DNA of 64,000 nt from Limnohabitans radicicola (lineage in GTDB: Bacteria > Pseudomonadota > Gammaproteobacteria > Burkholderiales > Burkholderiaceae_C), in contig NZ_JACYFT010000001.1 of the NCBI RefSeq assembly GCF_014837235.1, forward strand, positions 248,001 through 312,000. Direction: 5' to 3'. Under the pieces are notes generated by a model. It saw only the letters and a program-made list of their open reading frames with translations. It was not told the origin of the DNA and ran no database searches. Positions 1 to 8,222 of the stretch are shown here, piece by piece (the first letter of the stretch is position 1; each line of letters starts with the position of its first letter). The translations under genes and the position numbers were made by a program.

Positions 1-76
1 GGGGTGTGGCCTCATCGTGCTCTTGGGCACCGCGTTGTCGAGTGGCTTGATCCACATCGGCCAGCGCAAGACCTGA
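1..76 (+). CDS. 3' end of a probable membrane transporter gene (partial)
   Basis: Only the last 24 codons and a stop are inside the window. The frame starting at base 2 reads a hydrophobic stretch (GLIVLLGTALSSGLIHIG) followed by a short basic tail QRKT and TGA at 74-76. This looks like the last membrane helix and cytoplasmic end of an inner-membrane transporter; EamA/DMT-type exporters often end this way, but that family call is a guess. The stop abuts the stop of the convergent M48 peptidase gene with no gap. The upstream sequence would settle it. Confidence 0.4.
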   Translation, partial: GCGLIVLLGTALSSGLIHIGQRKT

Positions 77-1141
77 TCAGGGCTGCCAGTTGGTGAAAAA
101 CGCGATGCGCTGCGCATCGGACGGGTGGCTGGCCAGACCAATGGGCAAGACATCCTGCACCGAAGTGCCGGAATCCTTGCTTTTGTCCTTGGCTTGCTTG
201 CGCAGGCGCTCGAACAACACGGCCATGACACGCGGGTGGATGTGGTTGCGGTGCAGAAACAAGGCGGCCGCTTCATCGGCCTCGCGTTCGGCATCGCGCG
301 AATAACCTTGCGTGGCCAGCAACATGGGAATCGCCGTCAAGAAGCTGCCCGCATCGCCGATCACCGCGCCGACCAAGGCACTCAGCAGGCTGGTCTTGAC
401 CACCATCTGCATGCCGTGGTGGTGTTCGACATGCCCCAGTTCATGGGCCAGCACCCCCATCAACGCATCGGGCTGGTCACGCAGCAGTTCCACCATGCCA
501 TCGGTCAACACCACGTCGCCGCCAGGCAAGGCAAACGCATTGGCGCCCAACGCGGGTGCTTTGTAAAAGTGCAATCGCCAGGGCACAGGCGGCTGGAGGT
601 GAAGCCGTTGCTCGGGCGTTTGCGCGGCTTGAGTCATCTGCCCAAACCGGTCGCGCAAGCGGGCTTGTTCGTCAGAACCGATGGCGGTGGGTTTGAGCCA
701 AAGACCCTGGATCTGCTCAAGGGCCTGCGAGCCAATGCGCTGCTGCAGCGGCAAAGGAATTTGCGGCGCCACCCACTCGCTGGCCGCCGGGATGCCCCAA
801 CGCCAAGCCGCCGCAGCGATCACCGCAATGCCCAGCACCGAGGCCATCACAGCCCGCCAACTCAAGGTGGTGGCCACCACCCAGGAGGGACGAAAGCCCT
901 GCCGCTCGAACCACTCGTCCCATTGGGCTGCGTTGGCGTGCTGCAGGCTGCTGCCATCGGGCAGATCACACAGGCGGGGGCCATGGCGCGATTTTTCAGG
1001 CCAGCGCACGCTGGGCAAGGCATAAGTGCGTTCAAGGCCATCGCCTTGAACCAGCAATTGCCCCTGCGCCAAAGTCACAGACACGGCCAGCCCTTGCGGG
1101 CTGAGGCCATCAAACCAGGTGGTGGGTAAAGCGTCTTGCAT
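77..1141 (-). CDS. M48 family membrane-anchored zinc metallopeptidase
   Basis: A 354-residue protein with the zinc-peptidase motif HELGH at about residues 233-237 and a downstream ExxAD segment (SRDAEREAD, about 281-289) that would supply the third zinc ligand. One hydrophobic helix at about 96-117 probably anchors it in the inner membrane, with the peptidase domain in the periplasm as in other M48 proteins. The N-terminal ~90 residues are a small uncharacterised domain. The frame stays open to 1309, but ATG 1141 is preferred because it lies just after the stop of the upstream DUF898 gene (1155), whereas longer versions would overlap it by about 150 bp. The two genes look like an operon. The substrate is unknown; a role in membrane protein quality control is inferred from the family. 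Confidence 0.85.
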   Translation of the reverse strand: MQDALPTTWFDGLSPQGLAVSVTLAQGQLLVQGDGLERTYALPSVRWPEKSRHGPRLCDLPDGSSLQHANAAQWDEWFERQGFRPSWVVATTLSWRAVMASVLGIAVIAAAAWRWGIPAASEWVAPQIPLPLQQRIGSQALEQIQGLWLKPTAIGSDEQARLRDRFGQMTQAAQTPEQRLHLQPPVPWRLHFYKAPALGANAFALPGGDVVLTDGMVELLRDQPDALMGVLAHELGHVEHHHGMQMVVKTSLLSALVGAVIGDAGSFLTAIPMLLATQGYSRDAEREADEAAALFLHRNHIHPRVMAVLFERLRKQAKDKSKDSGTSVQDVLPIGLASHPSDAQRIAFFTNWQP

Positions 1142-1154
1142 GCCTGCCAAGTTG

Positions 1155-2294
1155 TCACAAACCCATGTCCATGCCGAAGAAGTCCCCCGAGGCATCGGCC
1201 AGAACACCCGCAGAACCTGGCGGCACTTGCGACACCCAGGTGCCGACATCGCCATCGATCTCCACCGTGATGGCTTCCAGCCGCATGCGGGCCATGCGCA
1301 CTGCGGCAAAGGGCCAGTACAAACCCAGCGTCAACACGATGAACAGCCAATTCAGCGCACTCCAGCCCAGAAAGCGCCAGAAAGACAAATCGCTGTGCAA
1401 GCGCACATGCGCGCTGGCGGTGTGGGACCACAGCAGGTTCTGAGTCAGCACCACGGCCAAACTGTAAATGGCGATGAACGACAGAAAATAACCCAAACCC
1501 ATCAAAGCCGGGATCACGATGGCAGGGTTCCAAAGCAGCACCTTGACCATCAAGAAGCCCACGCCCACCAGCACCGCGACCAGGCCGATGAACACCAGCA
1601 ATAACTTCATGAACAGCCAGTAAAGTGCAGATGCCTTGAGTGTCAAGGCACTGCACTCTTGCGCAAAGCGGTAGCCGTTGTGCTGGAACCGATAGACCTG
1701 AACCATCAGCCAAGGCAGCACCAGCAAAAAGACGCCCGAAATGGCCAACGCGCCCAGCCCAAGAATTTTCACGGATTCAGGATCGGGTTTGATCCAAAGC
1801 GGCAGGACATTCAACGCAATGCCTGGAACAAACAAGGGCAAGAATGCTTTGTAGGCTTGCACCAGATCACCTTCAAAATCAAAACGCACACCGCGCCAGC
1901 TGGTGTTGCGCATCCGGAAACCCAAAGCTGCTCGCCACAAGGCAGGCCAGACCAATGCCATCAACGCCAGTCCAAGCCATTGGTATGTGGGCCACAGATA
2001 AGACAGTGCCGCATAAGTCCCCCCGACCACGAGCAACACCAGATGCCCCCGGAACATCTTCCACGGATCGCCATGAAAACCAAGGGCATGGCCCTGCACT
2101 TCGGTGTGGTTGTGGAAAAACGTCAATCGGCGCGCACGGGCAAAAGGCCAGTACAGCGTGAGCGTGACCAGCGTCAGCAGCAGATTGACGGACCAGATGC
2201 GAAAAAACTCGGAGCCACTGCCCGTGAAACGGATGCGGCTTTGGTGAAGTGGTGCCGAATGTTCTGCACTCGCTTGGAGGTTCGGGTCTTGCAC
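1155..2294 (-). CDS. DUF898 (YjgN-like) multi-pass membrane protein
   Basis: A 379-residue inner-membrane protein of the YjgN/DUF898 family. It has a short soluble N-terminus followed by many hydrophobic segments arranged as repeated modules; the family pattern of aromatic, Arg-rich loops (TLTLYWPFARARR near the start, TLGLYWPFAAVR near the end) appears twice, indicating an internal duplication. The start is GTG 2294, supported by AAAGGA about 6 bases upstream. The upstream stretch 2295-2400 is AT-rich and probably holds the promoter. The gene is followed 13 bp later by the M48 peptidase. The function of the family is not established. Confidence 0.82.
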   Translation of the reverse strand: MQDPNLQASAEHSAPLHQSRIRFTGSGSEFFRIWSVNLLLTLVTLTLYWPFARARRLTFFHNHTEVQGHALGFHGDPWKMFRGHLVLLVVGGTYAALSYLWPTYQWLGLALMALVWPALWRAALGFRMRNTSWRGVRFDFEGDLVQAYKAFLPLFVPGIALNVLPLWIKPDPESVKILGLGALAISGVFLLVLPWLMVQVYRFQHNGYRFAQECSALTLKASALYWLFMKLLLVFIGLVAVLVGVGFLMVKVLLWNPAIVIPALMGLGYFLSFIAIYSLAVVLTQNLLWSHTASAHVRLHSDLSFWRFLGWSALNWLFIVLTLGLYWPFAAVRMARMRLEAITVEIDGDVGTWVSQVPPGSAGVLADASGDFFGMDMGL

Positions 2295-2426
2295 GGTCGT
2301 CCTTTCAGAGATACGGCGAGCACGTCGCGGCCCTTCCGTGCAAAATAATTTACCACTTAATAATTAAATAAATCCAAGATCAAGCCAAAGAGAGGTTCTT
2401 TCGGGTTACCAACCGGGTTCCAGGAA

Positions 2427-3467
2427 TCAACCCTGAGCGGCAAGCGCACGCACGATCTTCACCCGCTGCATCACCTCCCGCGCGCGCAGCTGGCCGCAGC
2501 CCCCATCCACGTCCTGCCCGGCCGACTGGCGCAGCTTGGTCAGCACGCCGCGCTGGTGCAGGGTGCGTGCGATGGCTGCCGCACGCTCCCAGCTGGGCCG
2601 GGCGTAAGGCAGGTCGGGCACGGCGTTGTAGGGGATCATGTTCATCAGCGCGTATTTGCCCTTGAGCAGCCGCACGATGCCTTCGATCTCTTCGTCGCTG
2701 TCATTGACGCCCTCGATCAGCGTCCACTGGTACTGGATCGGGTAGCCGGTGGCGCGCGCGTAGCGCTCACCCGCCTCCACCAGGTCCTGCGGGTCCCACC
2801 TTGGCGCTCGGGGCAGCAGCTGCGCCCGCAAATCGGCCCGCGTGGTGTGCAGCGACAAGGCCAGCGCAGGCTTGACCAGCCCCTGCGGCAAGCGTTCAAA
2901 CACGCGCTCGTCACCCACCGTGGAAAACACCAAGTTCTTGTGGCCGATGTTGCCCACCGTGCCCAGCAGGTCGATGGCCTCCATGACCTGATCGAGGTTG
3001 TGCGAGGGCTCCCCCATGCCCATGAACACCACCTTTTTCACCGGGCGCAGACTGCGGGCCAGTGCCACCTGGGCCACGATCTCGGCGCTGCCCACCTGGC
3101 GCACCAGGCCTTCGCGCCCGGTCATGCAAAACACGCAGCCCACCGCGCAGCCCACCTGAGAGGACACGCACAGGCCATCGCGGGGCAACAGCACACTCTC
3201 GACCGTTTGCCCGTCCCTGAGGCCCACCAGCAGGCGGGCCGAGCCGTCTTCGGCGGGGTGTTGCTCGCGCAGTGTGGCCAAGGCGGCCAGATCCTGGCTC
3301 AACTGCGGCAGCGCATCGCGCAAGGCGGTGGGCATGAAGCTGTCGAGTGCGCGCCGTCCACTGTCCTGCGGCTGCGCCTGCGCCCACAGGCGCAGCACCC
3401 GCAGCTCGTGCTTGGGCCGGGCCCCCAGGGCACGCAGACGCTCACGGATGTCCTGCACGCTCCACAT
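2427..3467 (-). CDS. RlmN-type radical SAM RNA methyltransferase
   Basis: RlmN/Cfr family enzymes methylate C2 or C8 of adenine in rRNA/tRNA with S-adenosylmethionine. The radical SAM cluster motif CxxxCxxC is present (CAVGCVFC), as are the two catalytic cysteines of the family: one in LCVSSQVGC just before the cluster and one in GGCGQL near the C-terminus. The N-terminal RNA-binding region is shorter and more divergent than in canonical RlmN of about 380 residues, so this may be a paralogue rather than the housekeeping rlmN. I chose ATG 3467 (346 residues); a TTG at 3479 overlapping the slyX stop is an alternative. It follows slyX closely and is probably co-transcribed with it. Confidence 0.85.
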   Translation of the reverse strand: MWSVQDIRERLRALGARPKHELRVLRLWAQAQPQDSGRRALDSFMPTALRDALPQLSQDLAALATLREQHPAEDGSARLLVGLRDGQTVESVLLPRDGLCVSSQVGCAVGCVFCMTGREGLVRQVGSAEIVAQVALARSLRPVKKVVFMGMGEPSHNLDQVMEAIDLLGTVGNIGHKNLVFSTVGDERVFERLPQGLVKPALALSLHTTRADLRAQLLPRAPRWDPQDLVEAGERYARATGYPIQYQWTLIEGVNDSDEEIEGIVRLLKGKYALMNMIPYNAVPDLPYARPSWERAAAIARTLHQRGVLTKLRQSAGQDVDGGCGQLRAREVMQRVKIVRALAAQG

Positions 3468-3475
3468 GGCAGGGC

Positions 3476-3697
3476 TCAATAGTGCGGCGGGATCTCGTCG
3501 CGCAGGTTGCGCACATCGGCACCACCGCCACCTTCGGGCATGCGGTCGCGCAAGGTGCGCAACTCGTGGATGAGCGCGTCGATTTGCTGCTGCTGGCGAA
3601 ACACCTGGGCATTGAGCTGGTCCAGCAGGTCTTCGGTGAAACCGGCCTTGATTTCCAGATCGATCAAACGGTTTTCAATGGGGGTGGGAATATCCAT
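3476..3697 (-). CDS. slyX: SlyX family protein
   Basis: A 73-residue acidic coiled-coil protein. The conserved start of the family is visible (ENRLIDLEIKAGFTEDLLDQLN), followed by a Gln-rich helix and a Pro/Gly-rich tail ending in IPPHY, which is typical of SlyX. The molecular role of SlyX is unclear. ATG 3697 is preferred; a GTG at 3703 is possible. The next gene on the same strand (radical SAM methylase) begins within 8-12 bp of its stop. The gene is divergent from metK and shares the 3698-3873 intergenic region with it. Confidence 0.85.
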   Translation of the reverse strand: MDIPTPIENRLIDLEIKAGFTEDLLDQLNAQVFRQQQQIDALIHELRTLRDRMPEGGGGADVRNLRDEIPPHY

Positions 3698-3716
3698 AAG
3701 CACGTATTGGACATGA

Positions 3717-3747
3717 TTTTCAGCAGGGCTTTGTCATCTTTTATAAT
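3717..3747 (+). promoter_or_regulatory. sigma-70 type promoter for metK
   Basis: A perfect -10 hexamer TATAAT lies at 3742-3747. The best -35 is TTTTCA at 3717-3722, with a 19-bp spacer that is long and weak. Transcription would start near 3754, giving a leader of about 120 nt before metK. Confidence 0.5.
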
Positions 3748-3753
3748 CTAACC

Positions 3754-3873
3754 ATCGCCGAGTTATTGAACAACTTGCAGGGCGATTCACAAATCCTGCT
3801 AAAGCGTTCGCCAGGCTCCGGGTTTTCAGGGTCGGCAACGCCGAACAACCACTGCAAAACAGGAGCTTTTTTC
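3754..3873 (+). promoter_or_regulatory. metK 5' leader with possible RNA structure
   Basis: The leader between the TATAAT box and the metK start is about 120 nt. It contains pairing segments that could fold: GGCGA (from 3781) with TCGCC (near 3809), then TCGGC-AAC-GCCGA near 3832-3845, followed by the ribosome site CAGGAG at 3861-3866. metK genes in several phyla carry SAM-sensing leaders; no known class was recognised here, so this is only a candidate. Confidence 0.3.
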
Positions 3874-5055
3874 ATGTCCAACGACTTTCTCTTCACGTCC
3901 GAATCCGTCTCGGAAGGCCACCCCGACAAGGTCGCCGACCAGATCTCCGACGCGATCCTCGACGCCATCTTCCAGCAAGACCCCCGCAGCCGTGTGGCCG
4001 CCGAAACCCTGACCAACACCGGTCTGGTGGTGCTGGCTGGCGAGATCACCACCAACGCGCATGTGGACTACATCCAGGTGGCGCGCGACACCATCAAGCG
4101 CATCGGTTACGACAACACCGACTACGGCATCGACTACAAGGGTTGCGCGGTCATGGTCTGCTACGACAAGCAGTCCAACGACATCGCCCAGGGCGTGGAC
4201 CACGCCTCTGACGACCACCTGAACATCGGCGCAGGCGACCAGGGCCTGATGTTCGGCTACGCCTGCAGCGAAACGCCCGAGCTGATGCCCGCGCCCATCT
4301 ACTACGCCCACCGCCTGGTCGAGCGCCAGGCGCAGCTGCGCAAGGACGGCCGTCTGCCCTTCCTGCGCCCCGATGCCAAGAGCCAGGTGACCATGCGCTA
4401 TGTGGACGGCAAACCCCACAGCATCGACACCGTGGTGCTGTCCACCCAACACAGCCCCGACCAGTCGGAATCGGCCACCAAGATGAAGGCCAGCTTCACC
4501 GAAGCCATCATCGAAGAAATCATCAAGCCCGTGCTGCCCAAAGAGTGGCTGCAGGACACCAAGTACCTGATCAATCCCACAGGTCGTTTTGTGATTGGCG
4601 GCCCCCAGGGCGACTGCGGCCTGACCGGCCGCAAGATCATCGTCGACACCTACGGCGGCGCTTGCCCGCACGGCGGCGGCGCTTTCTCGGGCAAAGACCC
4701 CTCCAAGGTGGACCGCTCGGCCGCTTACGCCGCCCGCTACGTGGCCAAGAACATCGTGGCCGCAGGCCTGGCCGAGAAGTGCCAGATCCAGGTGGCCTAC
4801 GCGATTGGCGTGGCCCGTCCGATGAACATCACCGTGAACACCCTGGGCACTGGCAAAGTGTCCGACGAGGTGCTCTCCGCCCTGGTGGCCGAGCACTTCG
4901 ACCTGCGCCCCAAAGGCATCATCCAGATGCTGGACCTGCTGCGCCCGATTTACACCAAGACCGCCGCCTATGGCCACTTTGGCCGCGACGAACCCGAGTT
5001 CACTTGGGAGAGAACTGACAAGGCTGCTGCGCTGCGTGCAGCGGCAGGCCTGTAA
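3874..5055 (+). CDS. metK: S-adenosylmethionine synthase
   Basis: Makes S-adenosylmethionine from methionine and ATP in the cytoplasm. The 393-residue length is typical. Family signatures are present: [20 protein letters not shown] at the N-terminus, [12 protein letters not shown] (the GAGDQG motif) near residue 120, and [22 protein letters not shown] near 270. The reading frame opens upstream at 3766, but the start at ATG 3874 fits both the family and the CAGGAG ribosome site 7 bp before it. The C-terminal codons (LRAAAGL, stop) are echoed in a second partial copy about 115 bp downstream. The gene ends in its own transcription unit, with a terminator at 5195-5225. Confidence 0.97.
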   Translation: MSNDFLFTSESVSEGHPDKVADQISDAILDAIFQQDPRSRVAAETLTNTGLVVLAGEITTNAHVDYIQVARDTIKRIGYDNTDYGIDYKGCAVMVCYDKQSNDIAQGVDHASDDHLNIGAGDQGLMFGYACSETPELMPAPIYYAHRLVERQAQLRKDGRLPFLRPDAKSQVTMRYVDGKPHSIDTVVLSTQHSPDQSESATKMKASFTEAIIEEIIKPVLPKEWLQDTKYLINPTGRFVIGGPQGDCGLTGRKIIVDTYGGACPHGGGAFSGKDPSKVDRSAAYAARYVAKNIVAAGLAEKCQIQVAYAIGVARPMNITVNTLGTGKVSDEVLSALVAEHFDLRPKGIIQMLDLLRPIYTKTAAYGHFGRDEPEFTWERTDKAAALRAAAGL

Positions 5056-5170
5056 GGACTGCAAGCGCCGAAGGCGCTTCAGCAGCCTTGGGGCGGAACT
5101 CATATGAGCGCAGCGAATGTGAGTGAAGACCACAAAGCACAAGCGCTGCGTGCAGCGGCCAGGCTGTAAG
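5028..5170 (+). repeat. partial direct duplication of the metK 3' end
   Basis: The last bases of metK (5028-5056) recur at 5142-5170: the core GCGCTGCGTGCAGCGGC is identical at 5029-5045 and 5143-5159, and both copies end in an AGG/GGC-CTG-TAA-G context. The second copy lies in a 21-codon open frame (ATG 5104 to TAA 5169) reading ...KAQALRAAARL, against [11 protein letters not shown] in metK. It looks like a remnant of a tandem duplication rather than a gene. A small hairpin (AAGCGCC/GGCGCTT) lies between the copies near 5063-5079. Confidence 0.55.
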
Positions 5171-5194
5171 TTCAGTTCGCCAACACACACGCCA

Positions 5195-5225
5195 GGCCGC
5201 ACCCTTCATCCGGTGCGGCCTTTTT
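5195..5225 (+). terminator. rho-independent terminator after metK
   Basis: Stem GGCCGCACC (5195-5203) pairs perfectly with GGTGCGGCC (5212-5220), with an 8-nt loop and TTTTT at 5221-5225. It sits 140 bp after metK and 67 bp before the phosphoribosyltransferase gene, separating the two transcription units. Confidence 0.88.
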
Positions 5226-5291
5226 CATGGTCCAGACAGCCGAAAAAAAGCGGCGTTCTTTCCACAATGTCTTCAGACAAAAGGAAGAACG

Positions 5292-6029
5292 ATGTTCAAG
5301 GACCGATCAGACGCTGCGCAGCAGCTGGCCCAAAGGCTGATGCGCTACCGCGGCCAGCACCCGCTGATTCTGACCATCCCGCGTGGTGCGGTGCCGATGG
5401 GCCGTATCCTGGCCGAGGCACTGCAAGGCGACCTGGACGTGGTGCTGGTGCACAAGCTGTGCGCGCCTTTTGACCCCGAGGTGGCAATTGGGGCCGTGGA
5501 TGAAAACGGCCACACCTGGCTGAGTCCGCATGCGAGCACACTGGGTGCCAGCGCACCTTATGTGCAGGCCGAGAGACAAAGGCAATTGCAGCTGTTGCAA
5601 GAGCGGCGGCGGCATTACACCGCGATCCGTGCCCCCATCAGCGCCGTCGGGCGCTTGGTGATTGTGGTGGACGATGGGCTGGCCACGGGGGCCACCATGA
5701 TGGCGGCACTGATTGCACTGCGAGCGCAGCGCCCCAGTCGTCTGGTGTGCGCAGTGCCCGTCGCTTCAACCGAAGCATTGAGCAAGATCCGCCCCCTGGC
5801 CGATGAGGTGATTTGCCTGTCTGTGCCGCCCTTCTTCCAGGGCGTCGGGCAGTTTTACGAAATGTTCGAGCAGGTCAGCGACGAGGAAGTGATGGCCCAA
5901 TTGCACCAGCGCACCTTGTTCAACGAACCGCCGTCCTCTTTGAATCAGGCAAACACGTCGGCATCGGCCAGCAGACGGCCTGCAGCATCCTTGGCGGCCA
6001 GCAAAGGGGCCGTGCACAGTGGCCATTGA
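5292..6029 (+). CDS. phosphoribosyltransferase family protein
   Basis: A 245-residue cytoplasmic protein of the type I phosphoribosyltransferase fold. The PRPP-binding signature VIVVDDGLATGATM lies at about residues 121-134, and the hood/loop motif PRGAVPMG at about 30-37. This resembles the free-standing PRTase proteins of unknown substrate (Rv0571c type) rather than apt, hpt or upp. A ribosome site AAGGAAG precedes the ATG. The C-terminal ~28 residues (Ser/Ala-rich, low complexity) overlap, tail to tail, the last 85 bp of rfbC on the other strand and look like read-through past a lost stop. Function is unknown; nucleotide salvage or phosphorolysis is a family-level inference. Confidence 0.8.
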   Translation: MFKDRSDAAQQLAQRLMRYRGQHPLILTIPRGAVPMGRILAEALQGDLDVVLVHKLCAPFDPEVAIGAVDENGHTWLSPHASTLGASAPYVQAERQRQLQLLQERRRHYTAIRAPISAVGRLVIVVDDGLATGATMMAALIALRAQRPSRLVCAVPVASTEALSKIRPLADEVICLSVPPFFQGVGQFYEMFEQVSDEEVMAQLHQRTLFNEPPSSLNQANTSASASRRPAASLAASKGAVHSGH

Positions 6030-6496
6030 ACCGCCACGGTCGGGTCCGACCACAGCAGGCTGCGCTCGTGCTCGGGGTACCAGTAATCGGTGGTCTTGTA
6101 GAGGAACTCGGCGCTCTCGCTCGTGACCACAAAGCCATGCGCGAACCCGGGGGGCACCCACAGCTGGCGGTGGTTGTCGGCGCTCAGGTGGACCCCGACC
6201 CACCGGCCAAACGTGGCCGAGCTTTTGCGCAGGTCCACCGCCACATCGAACACCTCGCCTTGCACCACACGCACCAGCTTGCCCTGCGGATGCTGGATCT
6301 GGTAGTGCAAACCACGCAGCACGCCTTGGGCCGACTTGCTGTGGTTGTCCTGCACAAAGTCCACATCCAGGCCGGTGGCCTGGGCAAAGTCGCGTGCATT
6401 GAAGGATTCAAAAAAGAAGCCCCGCGCATCGCCAAAGACCTTGGGCTCAAGGATCAGGACATCAGGGATCTCGGTGGGCGTGACGGTGTAGGGCAT
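5945..6496 (-). CDS. rfbC: dTDP-4-dehydrorhamnose 3,5-epimerase
   Basis: Third enzyme of dTDP-L-rhamnose synthesis, converting dTDP-4-keto-6-deoxyglucose to its L-lyxo isomer. The 183-residue length and cupin fold motifs are typical: FFFESFN (about 27-33), GVLRGLHYQ with the catalytic His near residue 64, DLRKSSATFGRW, and YKTTDYWYPEHERSLLWSDP near 133-152. It starts 3 bp after rfbA on the same strand and is clearly co-transcribed with it. The rfbB and rfbD partners are not in the window. Its 3' end overlaps the convergent phosphoribosyltransferase gene. Confidence 0.95.
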   Translation of the reverse strand: MPYTVTPTEIPDVLILEPKVFGDARGFFFESFNARDFAQATGLDVDFVQDNHSKSAQGVLRGLHYQIQHPQGKLVRVVQGEVFDVAVDLRKSSATFGRWVGVHLSADNHRQLWVPPGFAHGFVVTSESAEFLYKTTDYWYPEHERSLLWSDPTVAVQWPLCTAPLLAAKDAAGRLLADADVFA

Positions 6497-6499
6497 GGC

Positions 6500-7372
6500 T
6501 TACTTCAGCAAATTCAGCAGGTACTGGCCGTAGCCGTTCTTGGCCAGGGGTTGCGCCAGTTTTTGCAGCGCGGCTGCATCGATCCATTTCTGGTGAAAGG
6601 CAATTTCTTCGGGGCACGCGACCATCAGGCCCTGGCGCTTTTGCAGCGTGGCAATGAAGCCGGCGGCTTCGAGCAAGCTGTCGTGCGTGCCCGTGTCCAG
6701 CCAGGCATAACCACGGCCCATGATTTCCACATTGAGTTGCTGCTGCGCGAGATAGCGCTTGTTCACGTCGGTGATCTCCAGCTCACCCCGGGCCGATGGC
6801 CGGATGTCGGCCGCGATGTCGCAGACCTGCTGGTCATAGAAATACAGACCGGTGACGGCGTAGTTGCTCTTGGGCGACTGCGGTTTTTCCTCGATCGACA
6901 AGGCCCGGAAGTCGGCATCGAACTCCACCACACCGTAGCGCTCCGGATCGTGCACGTGGTAGGCGAACACGCTGGCCCCGCTGGTACGAGCATGGGCACT
7001 GTGCATCAGCTTGACGAGGTCATGCCCATAGAAAATGTTGTCCCCCAGCACCAGCGCGCTCGGGTCCTGGCCCACGAAGTCCTTGCCGATGATGAAGGCC
7101 TGGGCCAGCCCATCCGGGCTGGGTTGCACTGCGTACTGGATGTTCATGCCCCACTGGCTGCCGTCCCCCAGCAAGTCACTGAAACGGGGCGTGTCCTGCG
7201 GTGTGCTGATCAGCAACACATCGCGGATGCCCGCCAGCATCAGCGTGGTGAGCGGGTAATACACCATGGGCTTGTCGTAAATCGGCATCAGCTGTTTGCT
7301 GACCGCCTGGGTCACCGGGTACAGGCGTGTGCCCGAACCGCCCGCCAAAATGATGCCTTTGCGTTTTTGCAT
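6500..7372 (-). CDS. rfbA: glucose-1-phosphate thymidylyltransferase
   Basis: Catalyses dTTP + glucose-1-phosphate to dTDP-glucose, the first step of dTDP-rhamnose synthesis. The nucleotidyltransferase signature [25 protein letters not shown] is at about residues 11-35; [13 protein letters not shown] and [18 protein letters not shown] are also family hallmarks. The 290-residue length is normal. It is the middle gene of uppS-rfbA-rfbC on the minus strand: 32 bp after uppS and 3 bp before rfbC. The product feeds O-antigen or other rhamnose-containing surface polysaccharide. Confidence 0.96.
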   Translation of the reverse strand: MQKRKGIILAGGSGTRLYPVTQAVSKQLMPIYDKPMVYYPLTTLMLAGIRDVLLISTPQDTPRFSDLLGDGSQWGMNIQYAVQPSPDGLAQAFIIGKDFVGQDPSALVLGDNIFYGHDLVKLMHSAHARTSGASVFAYHVHDPERYGVVEFDADFRALSIEEKPQSPKSNYAVTGLYFYDQQVCDIAADIRPSARGELEITDVNKRYLAQQQLNVEIMGRGYAWLDTGTHDSLLEAAGFIATLQKRQGLMVACPEEIAFHQKWIDAAALQKLAQPLAKNGYGQYLLNLLK

Positions 7373-7404
7373 GGGTGTGTCCTTGAACCTGTGTGCTCAG
7401 TGCG

Positions 7405-8127
7405 TTACAGGGGTGCCGACGAGCCGAAACGGCGGTCGCGTTGTCCAAACCAGGAGATGGCCTCGCGCAGGCGATCGGCCCCGAAGTCAGGCCACAAATC
7501 GTCGGTGAAAAACAGCTCGGCATAAGCCGCTTGCCAGAGCAGGAAGTTGCTCACACGCGACTCGCCACCTGTGCGGATCAGCAAGTCCACCTCCGGTGCA
7601 TCGGCCGTACTCAGGTAGGGTGCCAACGCGTCTTCGGTCAAAGCCTGCAGGGATTGGCCGGGGTGCGCCTGCTGCCAGGACTTGACCGCATGGAGCATGT
7701 CCCAACGGCCACCGTAATTGGCACAAACCATCAGGGTGATGCCCTGGTTGGCTGCTGTCCGCTGCTGCGCGTCGGCAATCAGCTCCCTCAAAGGTTCGGA
7801 AAACCGCTGGGTATCGCCCAGCACCCTCAGACGCACGCCGTTGGCGTTCATCGAGGCCACCTCCTTCTGGAGGTAGGTCATGAACAAGCCCATCAGGCTG
7901 CTGACCTCGTCTTCGGGGCGTTTCCAGTTTTCCGTGCTGAAAGCGAACAGGCTCAGGTGCGTGACCCCCGCTTCGGCACAGGCCTGCACCACCTCACGCA
8001 CACGCTTGGCCCCGGCCGCATGGCCCAACGCTGCGGGCATGAACCTGTTTTTAGCCCACCGCCGATTGCCATCCATGATGATGGCCACGTGGCGGGGAGT
8101 GGCGGAAGGGGAAGGAGCTTGCGACAA
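7405..8127 (-). CDS. uppS: polyprenyl diphosphate synthase (undecaprenyl-PP synthase type)
   Basis: Cis-prenyltransferase that elongates farnesyl diphosphate to the C55 lipid carrier used for peptidoglycan and O-antigen. The 240-residue protein has the N-terminal signature HVAIIMDGNRRWA and the C-terminal RTGGESRVSNFLLWQAAYAEL. The usual MDGNGRWA is MDGNRRWA here. The only conventional start in frame is TTG 8127, with a stop a few codons upstream and no clear ribosome site. The location before rfbA, not in an frr-uppS-cdsA-dxr cluster, suggests either a rearranged or a second uppS dedicated to surface polysaccharide. Confidence 0.88.
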   Translation of the reverse strand: MSQAPSPSATPRHVAIIMDGNRRWAKNRFMPAALGHAAGAKRVREVVQACAEAGVTHLSLFAFSTENWKRPEDEVSSLMGLFMTYLQKEVASMNANGVRLRVLGDTQRFSEPLRELIADAQQRTAANQGITLMVCANYGGRWDMLHAVKSWQQAHPGQSLQALTEDALAPYLSTADAPEVDLLIRTGGESRVSNFLLWQAAYAELFFTDDLWPDFGADRLREAISWFGQRDRRFGSSAPL

Positions 8128-8222
8128 GGTGCAGGGGGTCGTGTGGAATGCCAGAGGATTCTAAAGGTCTGCACCTCGATCCGTCGGGGCAGCGCCGTGT
8201 GGGACGGGCTGCCCTGACCGTG

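Noticed and set aside
5104-5169. 21-codon frame copying the MetK C-terminus as a real peptide gene
   Set aside because: No Shine-Dalgarno and it is explained by duplication of the metK end; reported as a repeat instead.
8184-8216. Hairpin GGGCAGC/GCTGCCC after xdhB as a terminator
   Set aside because: Long loop and no T run on either strand, so it does not meet the pattern of an intrinsic terminator.
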